Assembly (NCBI GenBank): GCA_964537965.1
Contig: CAZIDB010000087.1
Location: 1-18,192, forward strand
Direction of reading: 5' to 3'
Length of the DNA stretch: 18,192 nucleotides
From: SURF-24 sp964537965
GTDB taxonomy: Bacteria; Bacteroidota; Ignavibacteria; Ignavibacteriales; SURF-24
Within the stretch, counting starts at the first letter, position 1, and each line of letters begins with the position of its first letter. The notes under the pieces were generated by a model. That model saw only the letters and a program-made list of their open reading frames with translations. It was not told the origin of the DNA and did no database searches. Positions 1-6,535 of this stretch are shown here, one piece after another. Position numbers and translations under genes: made by a program.

Positions 1-81
1 GATGCTCATCTGTTCGATTTTCATGTTGATGAAGAACCGATAACAAATTCAATGAGGCTTAACGTCAGGATTAATTTTTAG
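1..81 (+). CDS. C-terminal end of a probable outer-membrane beta-barrel protein (partial)
   Basis: Frame 1 is open from the first base to a TAG at 79-81 and encodes 26 residues of a gene that begins outside the window. The last ten residues (SMRLNVRINF) alternate polar and hydrophobic positions and end in phenylalanine, which is the usual pattern of the terminal strand of an outer-membrane beta barrel recognised by the BAM machinery. The family cannot be named from so short a piece; a TonB-dependent receptor or porin-like protein is possible. It lies on the same strand as the YIP1 gene, 54 nt upstream of that gene's preferred start. Confidence 0.5.
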   Translation, partial: DAHLFDFHVDEEPITNSMRLNVRINF

Positions 82-135
82 CTAATAAAGTATTTTCATT
101 GTTTGGTTCGTCAAACCCAAAACAAGAAGTTTAAT

Positions 136-834
136 ATGAAAAATGTACAAACCTGTAAAAATTGTTCTGCAGAAAATCCGTTTTACCAGTTGATATGTGT
201 AAAATGCAATTCATATCTTAGAGAAAGAGTTGTCAATATCGATTTGTGGGATACCATCGGGAAAATGATTGAATCACCTTCGGAAATGTTCAGGAGAATT
301 ATTTTTGCCGAACATAAAAATTTTACATTCCTTTTAACATTTTTTATTGCATTAAAAATATTAATTAGTTCATTTATTGTACTTCCTTATTTCAAGTTGG
401 ATTCATACCTATCTAATAATTTATTTGTCTATTCTGTATTCAGCATAATCTTTGTCTATATATTAATTTATGCTTCGGCTACAGTCCTGAAAATTCTCAC
501 CGGAATATTCAATCTTAAGTCGCGTGTTAGTGATAATTCAGCCGTCATTATTTATGCATTTATCCCATATATATTTGGTTTGATAATACTCTTTCCGGTT
601 GAGTTGGTTTTATTTGGGCAATACCTATTTTCAGTAAATCCTTCTCCGTTTATGTTAAAGGAATTTGCAAGTTATGTTGTTCTGGGTATAGAAGGAATTC
701 TATTTTTGTGGAGCATAACATGGTTGTTTTTGGGAATCAATTCATTTACAAAAACAAAAATCTTCTCTTTACTTTCTGCAGTAATGATATTTTTGATAGT
801 AAATCTGTTCCCGCTTCTTCTTCTGCTGATTTAG
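136..834 (+). CDS. zinc-ribbon YIP1-family integral membrane protein
   Basis: From the ATG at 136 the product has 232 residues. The N-terminus carries a short zinc ribbon with CxxC at Cys7/Cys10 and CxxC at Cys21/Cys24. After an amphipathic stretch with the YIP1-like phrase WDTIGKMIESPSEMFRRI come about five hydrophobic segments, consistent with the YIP1 domain. These bacterial proteins sit in the inner membrane and their molecular role is not established. An in-frame TTG at 103 would add 11 residues (VRQTQNKKFN and so on) that look unlike coding sequence for this family, so the ATG at 136 just before the zinc ribbon is preferred. The aminotransferase gene follows after 36 nt and has its own ribosome binding site, so an operon is possible but not certain. 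Confidence 0.75.
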   Translation: MKNVQTCKNCSAENPFYQLICVKCNSYLRERVVNIDLWDTIGKMIESPSEMFRRIIFAEHKNFTFLLTFFIALKILISSFIVLPYFKLDSYLSNNLFVYSVFSIIFVYILIYASATVLKILTGIFNLKSRVSDNSAVIIYAFIPYIFGLIILFPVELVLFGQYLFSVNPSPFMLKEFASYVVLGIEGILFLWSITWLFLGINSFTKTKIFSLLSAVMIFLIVNLFPLLLLLI

Positions 835-856
835 TTTATAAAAATAAAATATTTCT

Positions 857-862
857 AAAGGA
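857..862 (+). promoter_or_regulatory. ribosome binding site of the class III aminotransferase
   Basis: AAAGGA lies 8 nt before the ATG at 871, a good Shine-Dalgarno match and spacing. It supports this start and shows that at least some genes here use canonical initiation. Confidence 0.6.
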
Positions 863-870
863 ATTTATTA

Positions 871-2043
871 ATGGAATCAATTTTTGAAAAAGAAAAAGAA
901 TTATTTCTTCCAACCTACAACAGAATACCAATTGAAATTTCTCACGGTGAAGGGGTATTTCTCTTTGATAAAACAGGTAAAAAGTATATGGATTTTTTTT
1001 CCGGGCTTGCTGTAAACGCTTTGGGATATGCTCATCCTAAAATTGTTAAAGCAGTATCGGAACAGATTTCAAAGTTTGCACATCTTTCAAATAATTATAT
1101 AACTGATATTCAGGTTGAGTTTACAGAAAAGCTTTTGAAATATTCTAAAATGTCCAAAGCATTTTTAACTAACAGCGGAACAGAAGCAATTGAAGGTACA
1201 TTAAAACTTATTCGTTTAAAAGTTGGACCGGAGAAAAAAATATTTTCACTTACAAATTCATTTCATGGCCGAACGTACGGTGCAATGACATTAACAGCAA
1301 GGGAGAAGTACAAAAAGGGATTTGAACCTTTGCTGCCTAACATTTTTCATATAAATCATAATGATATTGATGATTTGCAAAATAAGATTAATGAAGATAC
1401 TGGTGCAGTAATTATTGAATTCATTCAGGGAGAAGGCGGAATAAATGAAGCCTCAGAAGAATTTCTACGGAAAATAATTGAATTAAAGGAGAAGTACGAT
1501 TTTATTCTTGTTGCGGATGCGATTCAGGATGGTATTGGCAGAAGCGGTAAAGCCTTTGTCCACGAGTATTTCAATATTAAACCTGACATAATCGTTTCGG
1601 CAAAAGCTATTGGTGGAGGATTGCCCTTAGGAGCATTTTTAACAACAGATGAATTTACAGATGTTTTTCACGTTGGTCAGCATGGAACAACCTATGGTGG
1701 AAATCCTGTTTGCTGCGCTGCCGGTAAAGTAGTTTTGGAAGAAGTTTTTGAAAATGGTTTGATTGAAAAGGTAAATGAACTTGGGACTTATTTTAAGAAT
1801 GAATTAAAACTTTTACAAAAACAATTCCCGGGAAAAATAAAGGAAGTGAGAGGCAGAGGATTTATTCTTGGTGTTGAATTACTAACAGAAGGTGCGATTT
1901 ATATAAAGCAATTTAGAACTGCCGGTATTCTTGCTAATTGTACTAATCTTAAGGTGATACGGATTTTACCTCCCTTAATATCAAACAAAGAAAATATTGA
2001 TTTCTTCTTACACACATTTAAAAAGATTCTTGAAAGTAATTAG
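871..2043 (+). CDS. argD: class III aminotransferase, acetylornithine aminotransferase-like
   Basis: The 390-residue product is a full-length PLP-dependent class III (fold type I) aminotransferase, cytoplasmic by its lack of a signal sequence. Visible landmarks are NSGTEA at 101-106 (phosphate-binding loop), FHGRT at 131-135, IQGEGG at 185-190, the pyridine-nitrogen Asp216, Gln219, Schiff-base Lys245 in SAKAIGGGLPLGA, TYGGNPV at 274-280 and RGRG at 327-330. The region GFEPLLPNIFHINHND follows the ArgD pattern, so the likely reaction is N-acetylornithine plus 2-oxoglutarate transamination, or a related omega-amino substrate. The usual D-E-x-Q motif reads D-A-I-Q at 216-219, an unusual change. 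No other arginine genes are nearby; nadB follows after 3 nt, so the two are probably co-transcribed. The family is secure, the exact substrate is not. Confidence 0.78.
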   Translation: MESIFEKEKELFLPTYNRIPIEISHGEGVFLFDKTGKKYMDFFSGLAVNALGYAHPKIVKAVSEQISKFAHLSNNYITDIQVEFTEKLLKYSKMSKAFLTNSGTEAIEGTLKLIRLKVGPEKKIFSLTNSFHGRTYGAMTLTAREKYKKGFEPLLPNIFHINHNDIDDLQNKINEDTGAVIIEFIQGEGGINEASEEFLRKIIELKEKYDFILVADAIQDGIGRSGKAFVHEYFNIKPDIIVSAKAIGGGLPLGAFLTTDEFTDVFHVGQHGTTYGGNPVCCAAGKVVLEEVFENGLIEKVNELGTYFKNELKLLQKQFPGKIKEVRGRGFILGVELLTEGAIYIKQFRTAGILANCTNLKVIRILPPLISNKENIDFFLHTFKKILESN

Positions 2044-2046
2044 TAA

Positions 2047-3657
2047 ATGAAAATTAAAACAAATGTTCTGATAATTGGAAGCGGCATTGCCGGTTTGTAT
2101 GCTGCATTAAATATTGATCCGAAGTATGAAGTATATGTTGTTACTAAGAAGAATAGTACTGAATCAAATACTAATTATGCGCAGGGTGGTATTGCATCTG
2201 TTATTGATTCATCTGACTCGTTTCAGAAGCATATTAATGATTCTATGATTGCCGGAGCTGGACTTTGCAGACAGGATATAGTTGAAATAATGGTGCAGGA
2301 AGGACCACAGAGAATTAATGATTTGATAAATCTTGGCACAAAGTTTTCATATAAGAATGGCAATCTCGATCTTGCTAAAGAAGGAGGACATTCTGAAAAG
2401 AGAATTGTACATGCTGCTGATTTAACCGGAAGTGAAGTTGAAAGATCTTTACTGGAAGCAGTTAATCATCGCAAAAATATTCACCTGCTCGAAAACCATA
2501 TTGCAATCGATCTTATAACCGAACACAATGTTTTGAATTTAAGGAATCAAATTAGCAATACCAGACATTGCTGGGGAGCATATATCCTTGATATAAATAA
2601 TAATATCGTTAAAACATTCATCTCCAACATTACAATTCTTGCAACGGGTGGTTTGGGGCAGGTTTATCTGCATACTACTAATCCGCAAATAGCAACAGGA
2701 GACGGATTTGCGGTTGCTTATAGGGCAGGAGCCAAGATCGGTAATATGGAATTTATTCAGTTCCATCCAACTTCATTTTATAGTAACGAGGTTGGAAGTA
2801 TTTTTAACCCTTCGTTTTTAATCTCTGAAGCAGTAAGGGGTTTCGGCGGTAAGTTAAGATTAAAAACAGGTGAAGAGTTTATGCATAAGTACGATTCACG
2901 CCTGGAACTTGCTCCACGGGATATTGTAGCAAGAGCAATTGATAATGAATTAAAAAAGCGCGGTGATGATTATGTCTTCCTGGATGTCACCTTTAAATAT
3001 TCAGATGATATAAAAGAACATTTTCCCCATATTTATAAAAGATGTTTAGAGAAGGGGATTGATATAACCAAAGATTATATTCCGGTTGTTCCGGCGGCTC
3101 ACTATGCATGCGGTGGGGTTTTAGTTGATAGCAACAGCCACTCCTGCCTAAATGGATTATATGCTTGTGGTGAAGTTTCAATGACGGGTGTACACGGTGC
3201 AAACAGATTAGCAAGCAACTCACTATTAGAAGCACTTGTTTTTTCACACAGAGCTGCCAATCAAATTAATCTTAACTTAAATTCTATCGAACTTATTCCT
3301 GAAATACCGGAATGGGATGATTCAGGTACGCTTTCGGCAGATGAAAAGGTCATGATTTCTCATAGTTTCAGAGAAGTAAAACAATGTATGTGGGATTATG
3401 TAGGGATTGTCAGATCAGATTTACGGTTACAGAGGGCAGAAGATCGCATAAAACTGCTTCATAAAGAGGTTGAAGAATTGTATAAGAAGACAAAAGTATT
3501 TGAAGATATACTTGAGTTACGAAACCTGATTACTTGTTCACTTATTATTATTGAATCAGCAAAATTAAGAAAGGAAAGCAGGGGGCTACATTACACATTA
3601 GATTATCCTGAATTATTAAAACCTCAGGAAACAATTATTCAGAATATAATCTTATAA
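2047..3657 (+). CDS. nadB: L-aspartate oxidase
   Basis: The 536-residue flavoprotein oxidises L-aspartate to iminoaspartate, the first step of de novo NAD synthesis, and feeds quinolinate synthase NadA (not in this window). The FAD-binding GSGIAG at 11-16 opens the Rossmann fold, followed by NYAQGGIA at 43-50 and EGGHSEKRIVHA at 112-123. Active-site regions of the succinate dehydrogenase/fumarate reductase flavoprotein family are present: QFHPTSFY with His240, LAPRDIVARAI with Arg291, AAHYACGGV with His352, and GEVSMTGVHGANRLASNSLL at 375-394. The C-terminal helical domain contains RSDLRLQRAEDRI. Length is normal for NadB. It starts 3 nt after the aminotransferase stop and its own stop shares a TTATAA hexamer with the convergent phosphatase gene. 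Confidence 0.93.
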   Translation: MKIKTNVLIIGSGIAGLYAALNIDPKYEVYVVTKKNSTESNTNYAQGGIASVIDSSDSFQKHINDSMIAGAGLCRQDIVEIMVQEGPQRINDLINLGTKFSYKNGNLDLAKEGGHSEKRIVHAADLTGSEVERSLLEAVNHRKNIHLLENHIAIDLITEHNVLNLRNQISNTRHCWGAYILDINNNIVKTFISNITILATGGLGQVYLHTTNPQIATGDGFAVAYRAGAKIGNMEFIQFHPTSFYSNEVGSIFNPSFLISEAVRGFGGKLRLKTGEEFMHKYDSRLELAPRDIVARAIDNELKKRGDDYVFLDVTFKYSDDIKEHFPHIYKRCLEKGIDITKDYIPVVPAAHYACGGVLVDSNSHSCLNGLYACGEVSMTGVHGANRLASNSLLEALVFSHRAANQINLNLNSIELIPEIPEWDDSGTLSADEKVMISHSFREVKQCMWDYVGIVRSDLRLQRAEDRIKLLHKEVEELYKKTKVFEDILELRNLITCSLIIIESAKLRKESRGLHYTLDYPELLKPQETIIQNIIL

Positions 3658-4572
3658 ATGATGTAAGAATTTTTCGATGATTAATCCGTATCTGATACCT
3701 TTAGTACTAACTCTAACTTCTTTTATTTTTAAAAGATCACTCAATTTATACAATAAAAGTGTACCACTTAAAATTATATCTTCACGTCCGGATAATATTT
3801 TTGGATAATTGCTAAGTAATTTTTTTGAATTATAGCTTGCAAAATGGTCAATAAAATTTTTCAAATCAATTTGTGATAGAATTGTTTTGTCAACAATATG
3901 TTCATCATATTCAGCTAAATGATTTTTAATTGCTGCAATGGAAGTTGGTGTACCTGCAACAGCAACTGTTGGAAGTCCAGGTGAAATTTCCATAAGCTCA
4001 TCTAAAAAAATATTTGTTATAAATTTGTTAAGGTTAGAAATTTCTTCTGATGTTGGAGGATCCTTAGTAAAGAACTGTTCACTTAAACTTACTACTCCTA
4101 TAGGATAACTTTTTCTAAATTCTATTTTACTTTCTTTACCATAAATAATTTCAGTACTACCACCACCAATATCTATTACCGTGCTCTCACTTAACACATC
4201 AGGATATACAGCACCAAGATAACTTAATTCAGCCTCCTTCTCCTTAGTAACAATTTCAATTTTTAAATTCAATGAATTGTAAATTTCTTCCAATATTTCA
4301 TCCGAGTTTTGAGCAAGCCGAAATGCATTTGTTCCGACGGCAAAAATATATTTGCATTTATATTTTTCAATTAAAAATAGAAACTCTTCAAGAATTACTT
4401 TCAAATGTTCTATCTGTGGTCTATCAATTTTTCCATTTTGTTTTAATCCTTTACCTATGCGTGGCATACGGTATTCATTAATGATAGGAATAATCTCTTT
4501 TGTCTCAGGATTAATATCAGCTATAAGTAAAATGATAGTATTTGTTCCAATATCAATTGAAGCAACATTCAT
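3652..4572 (-). CDS. Ppx/GppA-family phosphatase (exopolyphosphatase-like)
   Basis: The 306-residue product is a two-domain ASKHA-fold phosphatase of the short (about 300 aa) type that lacks a C-terminal HD domain. It starts with the phosphate-1 loop ASIDIGTNTIILLIADI (residues 4-20). It continues with FAVGTNAFRLAQNSDEI at 77-93, the KEKEAELSYLGA segment containing the presumed catalytic Glu (112 or 114 region), the phosphate-2 loop DIGGGSTEI at 134-142 and VAGTPTSIAAI at 205-215. The family hydrolyses inorganic polyphosphate or pppGpp; short forms are usually annotated as exopolyphosphatase, but sequence alone does not separate the two activities. Its stop overlaps the nadB stop tail to tail, and its ATG lies 39 nt from the divergent membrane protein gene. 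Confidence 0.87.
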   Translation of the reverse strand: MNVASIDIGTNTIILLIADINPETKEIIPIINEYRMPRIGKGLKQNGKIDRPQIEHLKVILEEFLFLIEKYKCKYIFAVGTNAFRLAQNSDEILEEIYNSLNLKIEIVTKEKEAELSYLGAVYPDVLSESTVIDIGGGSTEIIYGKESKIEFRKSYPIGVVSLSEQFFTKDPPTSEEISNLNKFITNIFLDELMEISPGLPTVAVAGTPTSIAAIKNHLAEYDEHIVDKTILSQIDLKNFIDHFASYNSKKLLSNYPKILSGREDIILSGTLLLYKLSDLLKIKEVRVSTKGIRYGLIIEKFLHHL

Positions 4573-4593
4573 ATTTTTTTAATATCTTTTCGA

Positions 4594-4601
4594 CAAATAT
4601 A
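4594..4601 (-). promoter_or_regulatory. possible Bacteroidota-type -7 promoter element for the phosphatase gene
   Basis: On the minus strand the sequence reads TATATTTG, an exact match to the TAnnTTTG -7 element described for Bacteroidota sigma-A promoters. It is 21 nt upstream of the phosphatase ATG, inside the 39-nt divergent gap. No clear TTTG -33 element is present at the expected distance, and in such A/T-rich DNA chance matches are frequent, so this is tentative. Confidence 0.28.
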
Positions 4602-4611
4602 TAAGATTATT

Positions 4612-5127
4612 ATGGAAAAATTAAAAACCCCGGCTAAATTTATTCTGTTTATAACTCTACTGAGCGGCATTCTCTGGTTGGGAAGTTATACTGCGCGATT
4701 ATTTTTGACATACCAGTTATTTCAACCAAAGAATCTATCATTAAAATCCTATATCAATGCGAGTAACTTATCTGGAATATATACAACTCTTACACCAATA
4801 ATTACATTTACATTTATCTGTTATATCGTTTTTTTTATAGGCTTTACTTTATTTCTTATTGTATCTAAAATAAGTCTTAAAAAAGAAGGCTGGCTTTTTA
4901 TAACCCTGCTCATTATTTATATAACAGCACCTTTCGAACTTTTTCTTATGACTCTGGATTGGAAAACAATTATGATTTTATTGAGTGAAAATTTTAAGTC
5001 CGAAGAAATTACTCAGTTGTTTATGAAAAGGTTATCCCTTTTAAGTTCCTTTTCACTTATTGAGATATTTTCATTCGTGGGTATAATCTTTCTGGTTGTA
5101 TTTAAACCTTTAAGAATCAAATCTTAA
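4612..5127 (+). CDS. hypothetical protein with four predicted membrane helices
   Basis: I do not recognise this 171-residue protein. It has four hydrophobic segments, at about residues 9-34, 59-86, 93-113 and 143-165, separated by short polar loops. The N-terminus is basic (MEKLKTPAKF) and the C-terminus ends RIKS, suggesting an inner-membrane protein. There are no obvious catalytic motifs and only one cysteine. Composition matches the neighbours, so it does not look recently acquired. A single base separates its TAA from the ATG of the next gene, and aroQ overlaps that one in turn, so the three probably share a transcript. The start is the first ATG after the divergent gap; there is no strong Shine-Dalgarno sequence. 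Confidence 0.6.
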   Translation: MEKLKTPAKFILFITLLSGILWLGSYTARLFLTYQLFQPKNLSLKSYINASNLSGIYTTLTPIITFTFICYIVFFIGFTLFLIVSKISLKKEGWLFITLLIIYITAPFELFLMTLDWKTIMILLSENFKSEEITQLFMKRLSLLSSFSLIEIFSFVGIIFLVVFKPLRIKS

Positions 5128-5128
5128 T

Positions 5129-5428
5129 ATGAAACTAAAAGAAAAAGAATTTGAAGAAGTCTTAGATGAACTTAAATCATTAGCAAATGAACTTGGTGCT
5201 ACTGTTAGATTCGAAAAAGGTGATTTTAAAGGAGGATATTGCTTATTAAAAGACTCAAAAGTTATTGTTATAAACAAATTGGCTAACTTACAGCGAAAAG
5301 TGATGATACTTTCGGCAGCCTTGAAAGAACTTGGAATAGAATCTATTTATCTTAGTCCGAAGTTAAGAGAAATTATAGAAGAAATGGTTGAGAGTAACGA
5401 TGAAAATTCTAATACTAAACGGTCCTAA
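5129..5428 (+). CDS. conserved hypothetical small protein
   Basis: This 99-residue soluble protein has a helical N-terminus (KEKEFEEVLDELKSLANEL), a beta-rich centre containing FKGGYCLLKDSKVIVINK and a helical C-terminus (KVMILSAALKELGIESIYLS). I cannot assign a domain name. The pattern of a Gly-Gly-Tyr-Cys turn followed by a hydrophobic strand and charged helices looks like an ordered cytoplasmic protein and not a spurious frame, and its location between two close co-directional genes supports a real gene. It starts 1 nt after the upstream stop. Its last 29 nt (5400-5428) overlap the aroQ start in another frame, which suggests translational coupling with aroQ. The final residues (SNDENSNTKRS) are probably disordered and constrained mainly by the aroQ reading frame. 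Confidence 0.65.
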   Translation: MKLKEKEFEEVLDELKSLANELGATVRFEKGDFKGGYCLLKDSKVIVINKLANLQRKVMILSAALKELGIESIYLSPKLREIIEEMVESNDENSNTKRS

Positions 5429-5834
5429 TCTGAATTTATTGGGGAAAAGAGATAAAACCCAATATGGTGAACACTGCCTTTCCGATATTGAAAATCTTGT
5501 AAAGAATGAATTCAAAAATCATTTATTCGAATTTTACCAGACTAATTTAGAAGGCGAATTAATTGATCAGATTCAAAAAGCAGAAACTTACTTCGATGGA
5601 ATAATAATTAATCCCGGTGGTTATGCTCACACATCAGTTGCAATAAGAGATGCACTGAACGAATCAAAGCTACCAAAGATTGAAGTTCATCTGTCAAATC
5701 TTGCTAAAAGGGAAGAGTTTAGACAAATCAATATTACAGCATCTGTATGCGATGGCTATTTGTCTGGTTTTAAACATTTAGGATATTTAGCCGCAGTTTA
5801 TTTATTAGAAAAAATCAACTCGAAAGCTTCTTGA
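5400..5834 (+). CDS. aroQ: 3-dehydroquinate dehydratase, type II
   Basis: The enzyme converts 3-dehydroquinate to 3-dehydroshikimate in the shikimate pathway. At 144 residues it has the normal size of the dodecameric type II family. Typical motifs are ILNGPNLNLLGKRD at 4-18 and the catalytic tyrosine Tyr22 in TQYG, with Arg17 on the flexible loop. They continue with NPGGYAHTS at 71-79 (Asn71, His77), EVHLSN at 95-100 with the catalytic His97, and KREEFR at 103-108. The motif normally read NPGAYTHTS is here NPGGYAHTS, and the usual S-N-H-E-G reads T-N-L-E-G; both are mild variations. A TTG at 5388 would add four residues, but the ATG at 5400 begins exactly at the conserved K-I-L-I-L-N-G-P strand. 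The gene overlaps the preceding small gene by 29 nt. Confidence 0.93.
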   Translation: MKILILNGPNLNLLGKRDKTQYGEHCLSDIENLVKNEFKNHLFEFYQTNLEGELIDQIQKAETYFDGIIINPGGYAHTSVAIRDALNESKLPKIEVHLSNLAKREEFRQINITASVCDGYLSGFKHLGYLAAVYLLEKINSKAS

Positions 5835-5903
5835 TATTTTAATGTGAATATAAACCTTTTCTAATCGAAATTACTAATTGAATTATCTAAAAAGCTTAGT
5901 CTT

Positions 5904-5936
5904 AATATTTTACAAACAATATCTATTGTAAATATT
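5904..5936. repeat. inverted repeat upstream of the MerR-type gene
   Basis: The left arm AATATTTTACAA (5904-5915) pairs with the right arm TTGTAAATATT (5926-5936), with one extra T in the left arm and a 10-nt spacer. The innermost seven pairs (TTTACAA/TTGTAAA) are perfect. It lies in the 153-nt gap between aroQ and the MerR-type gene, about 50 nt before that gene's ATG. It could be an operator for the MerR protein or a weak hairpin after aroQ; there is no G/C-rich stem or T-run, so a terminator is less likely. The rest of the gap is A/T-rich with no other clear signal. Confidence 0.4.
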
Positions 5937-5987
5937 GAAATTTGATACTCATTTTTGTAATTTGAAGTCAAAATTCTAGAGTCTCAA

Positions 5988-6380
5988 ATGAAAGACCTGA
6001 GTATTAAAAAATTATATTATTCAATAAGTGAAGTAAGCAAACTTGCTGACTTAGAACAATATATCTTAAGGTATTGGGAAACTGAATTTGAAGAATTAAA
6101 ACCTTCCAAAAACCGGGCAGGAAACAGGATCTATACAAATAAAGATATCCAAACGATAATGAAGATTAAAAAATTACTCAGGGATGAAAAATATACAATT
6201 GAAGGTGCGAAGAAAATTATTAAAGACAAAACAGAAGAAGACATTGAGCAGACTCAGTTATTCCCAGAACCAGCTATAATAAAAGAAATAAAAAAGAGTC
6301 CAGAAAGCGGTAATAACAATTTCCAGAATGAATTAGTTGAAATAAGAAATTTTTTACTTGATATTTTCAATAAGATTTAA
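5988..6380 (+). CDS. MerR-family transcriptional regulator
   Basis: The 130-residue protein starts with a winged-helix MerR DNA-binding domain at about residues 8-80. YYSISEVSKLADLEQYILRY forms the helix-turn-helix, WETEF and LKPSKNRAGNRIYTNKDI form the wing, and LLRDEKYTIEGAKKII is the helix that follows. The tail (about 85-130) is charged, ends in a short amphipathic helix (ELVEIRNFLLDIFNKI) that may dimerise, and has no cysteines, so there is no sign of metal or redox sensing. This small MerR type is common in Bacteroidota and Chlorobiota; its target is not known to me. An inverted repeat about 50 nt upstream is a candidate binding site. A tRNA gene starts 5 nt after its stop. Confidence 0.85.
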   Translation: MKDLSIKKLYYSISEVSKLADLEQYILRYWETEFEELKPSKNRAGNRIYTNKDIQTIMKIKKLLRDEKYTIEGAKKIIKDKTEEDIEQTQLFPEPAIIKEIKKSPESGNNNFQNELVEIRNFLLDIFNKI

Positions 6381-6385
6381 AATTT

Positions 6386-6459
6386 CGGAACGTGGCGCAG
6401 TCCGGTAGCGTACTTGAATGGGGTTCAAGGGGTCGCGGGTTCAAATCCCGCCGTTCCGA
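6386..6459 (+). tRNA. tRNA-Pro (anticodon GGG)
   Basis: A complete 74-nt cloverleaf can be folded by eye. The acceptor stem is CGGAACG (6386-6392) with CGTTCCG (6452-6458) and discriminator A6459. The D arm is GCGC/GCGT-like around AGTCCGGTA. The anticodon stem is CTTGA (6413-6417)/TCAAG (6425-6429) with loop ATGGGGT, giving anticodon GGG at 6420-6422 and G37. The T arm is GCGGG-TTCAAAT-CCCGC (6435-6451). The anticodon reads CCC and CCU proline codons. The 3' CCA is not encoded (the bases after A6459 are CTA), so it must be added by tRNA nucleotidyltransferase. Confidence 0.95.
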
Positions 6460-6461
6460 CT

Positions 6462-6489
6462 AAAGGCATTTTTATAAATGCCTTTTTTT
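6462..6489 (+). terminator. intrinsic terminator after tRNA-Pro
   Basis: A perfect 10-bp stem AAAGGCATTT (6462-6471)/AAATGCCTTT (6476-6485) closes a TTAT loop and runs into a tract of seven T residues ending at 6489. It begins 3 nt after the tRNA and should end the MerR/tRNA transcript. It also insulates purF, which must therefore have its own promoter in about 6490-6525. Confidence 0.88.
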
Positions 6490-6525
6490 GTTTTTAACCT
6501 TTTCTTACTTTTACACACAAAATTT

Positions 6526-6529
6526 AGGA
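6526..6529 (+). promoter_or_regulatory. ribosome binding site that fixes the purF TTG start
   Basis: AGGA lies 6 nt upstream of the TTG at 6536. This is the only well-placed start just ahead of the conserved cysteine of PurF. The longer open frame, from 6488, would begin inside the terminator T-tract and is not plausible. Confidence 0.6.
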
Positions 6530-6535
6530 ATAAAA

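Noticed and set aside
103..135. TTG-initiated 11-residue extension of the YIP1 protein
   Set aside because: The extra residues do not look like part of the protein, and the ATG at 136 starts just before the zinc ribbon as in the family.
6487..6513. TTTG at 6487-6490 and TACTTTTA at 6506-6513 as a Bacteroidota-type promoter for purF
   Set aside because: The -7 box misses the final G, the spacing is only 15 nt, and the first element lies in the terminator T-tract; a promoter is needed in this area but I cannot fix it.
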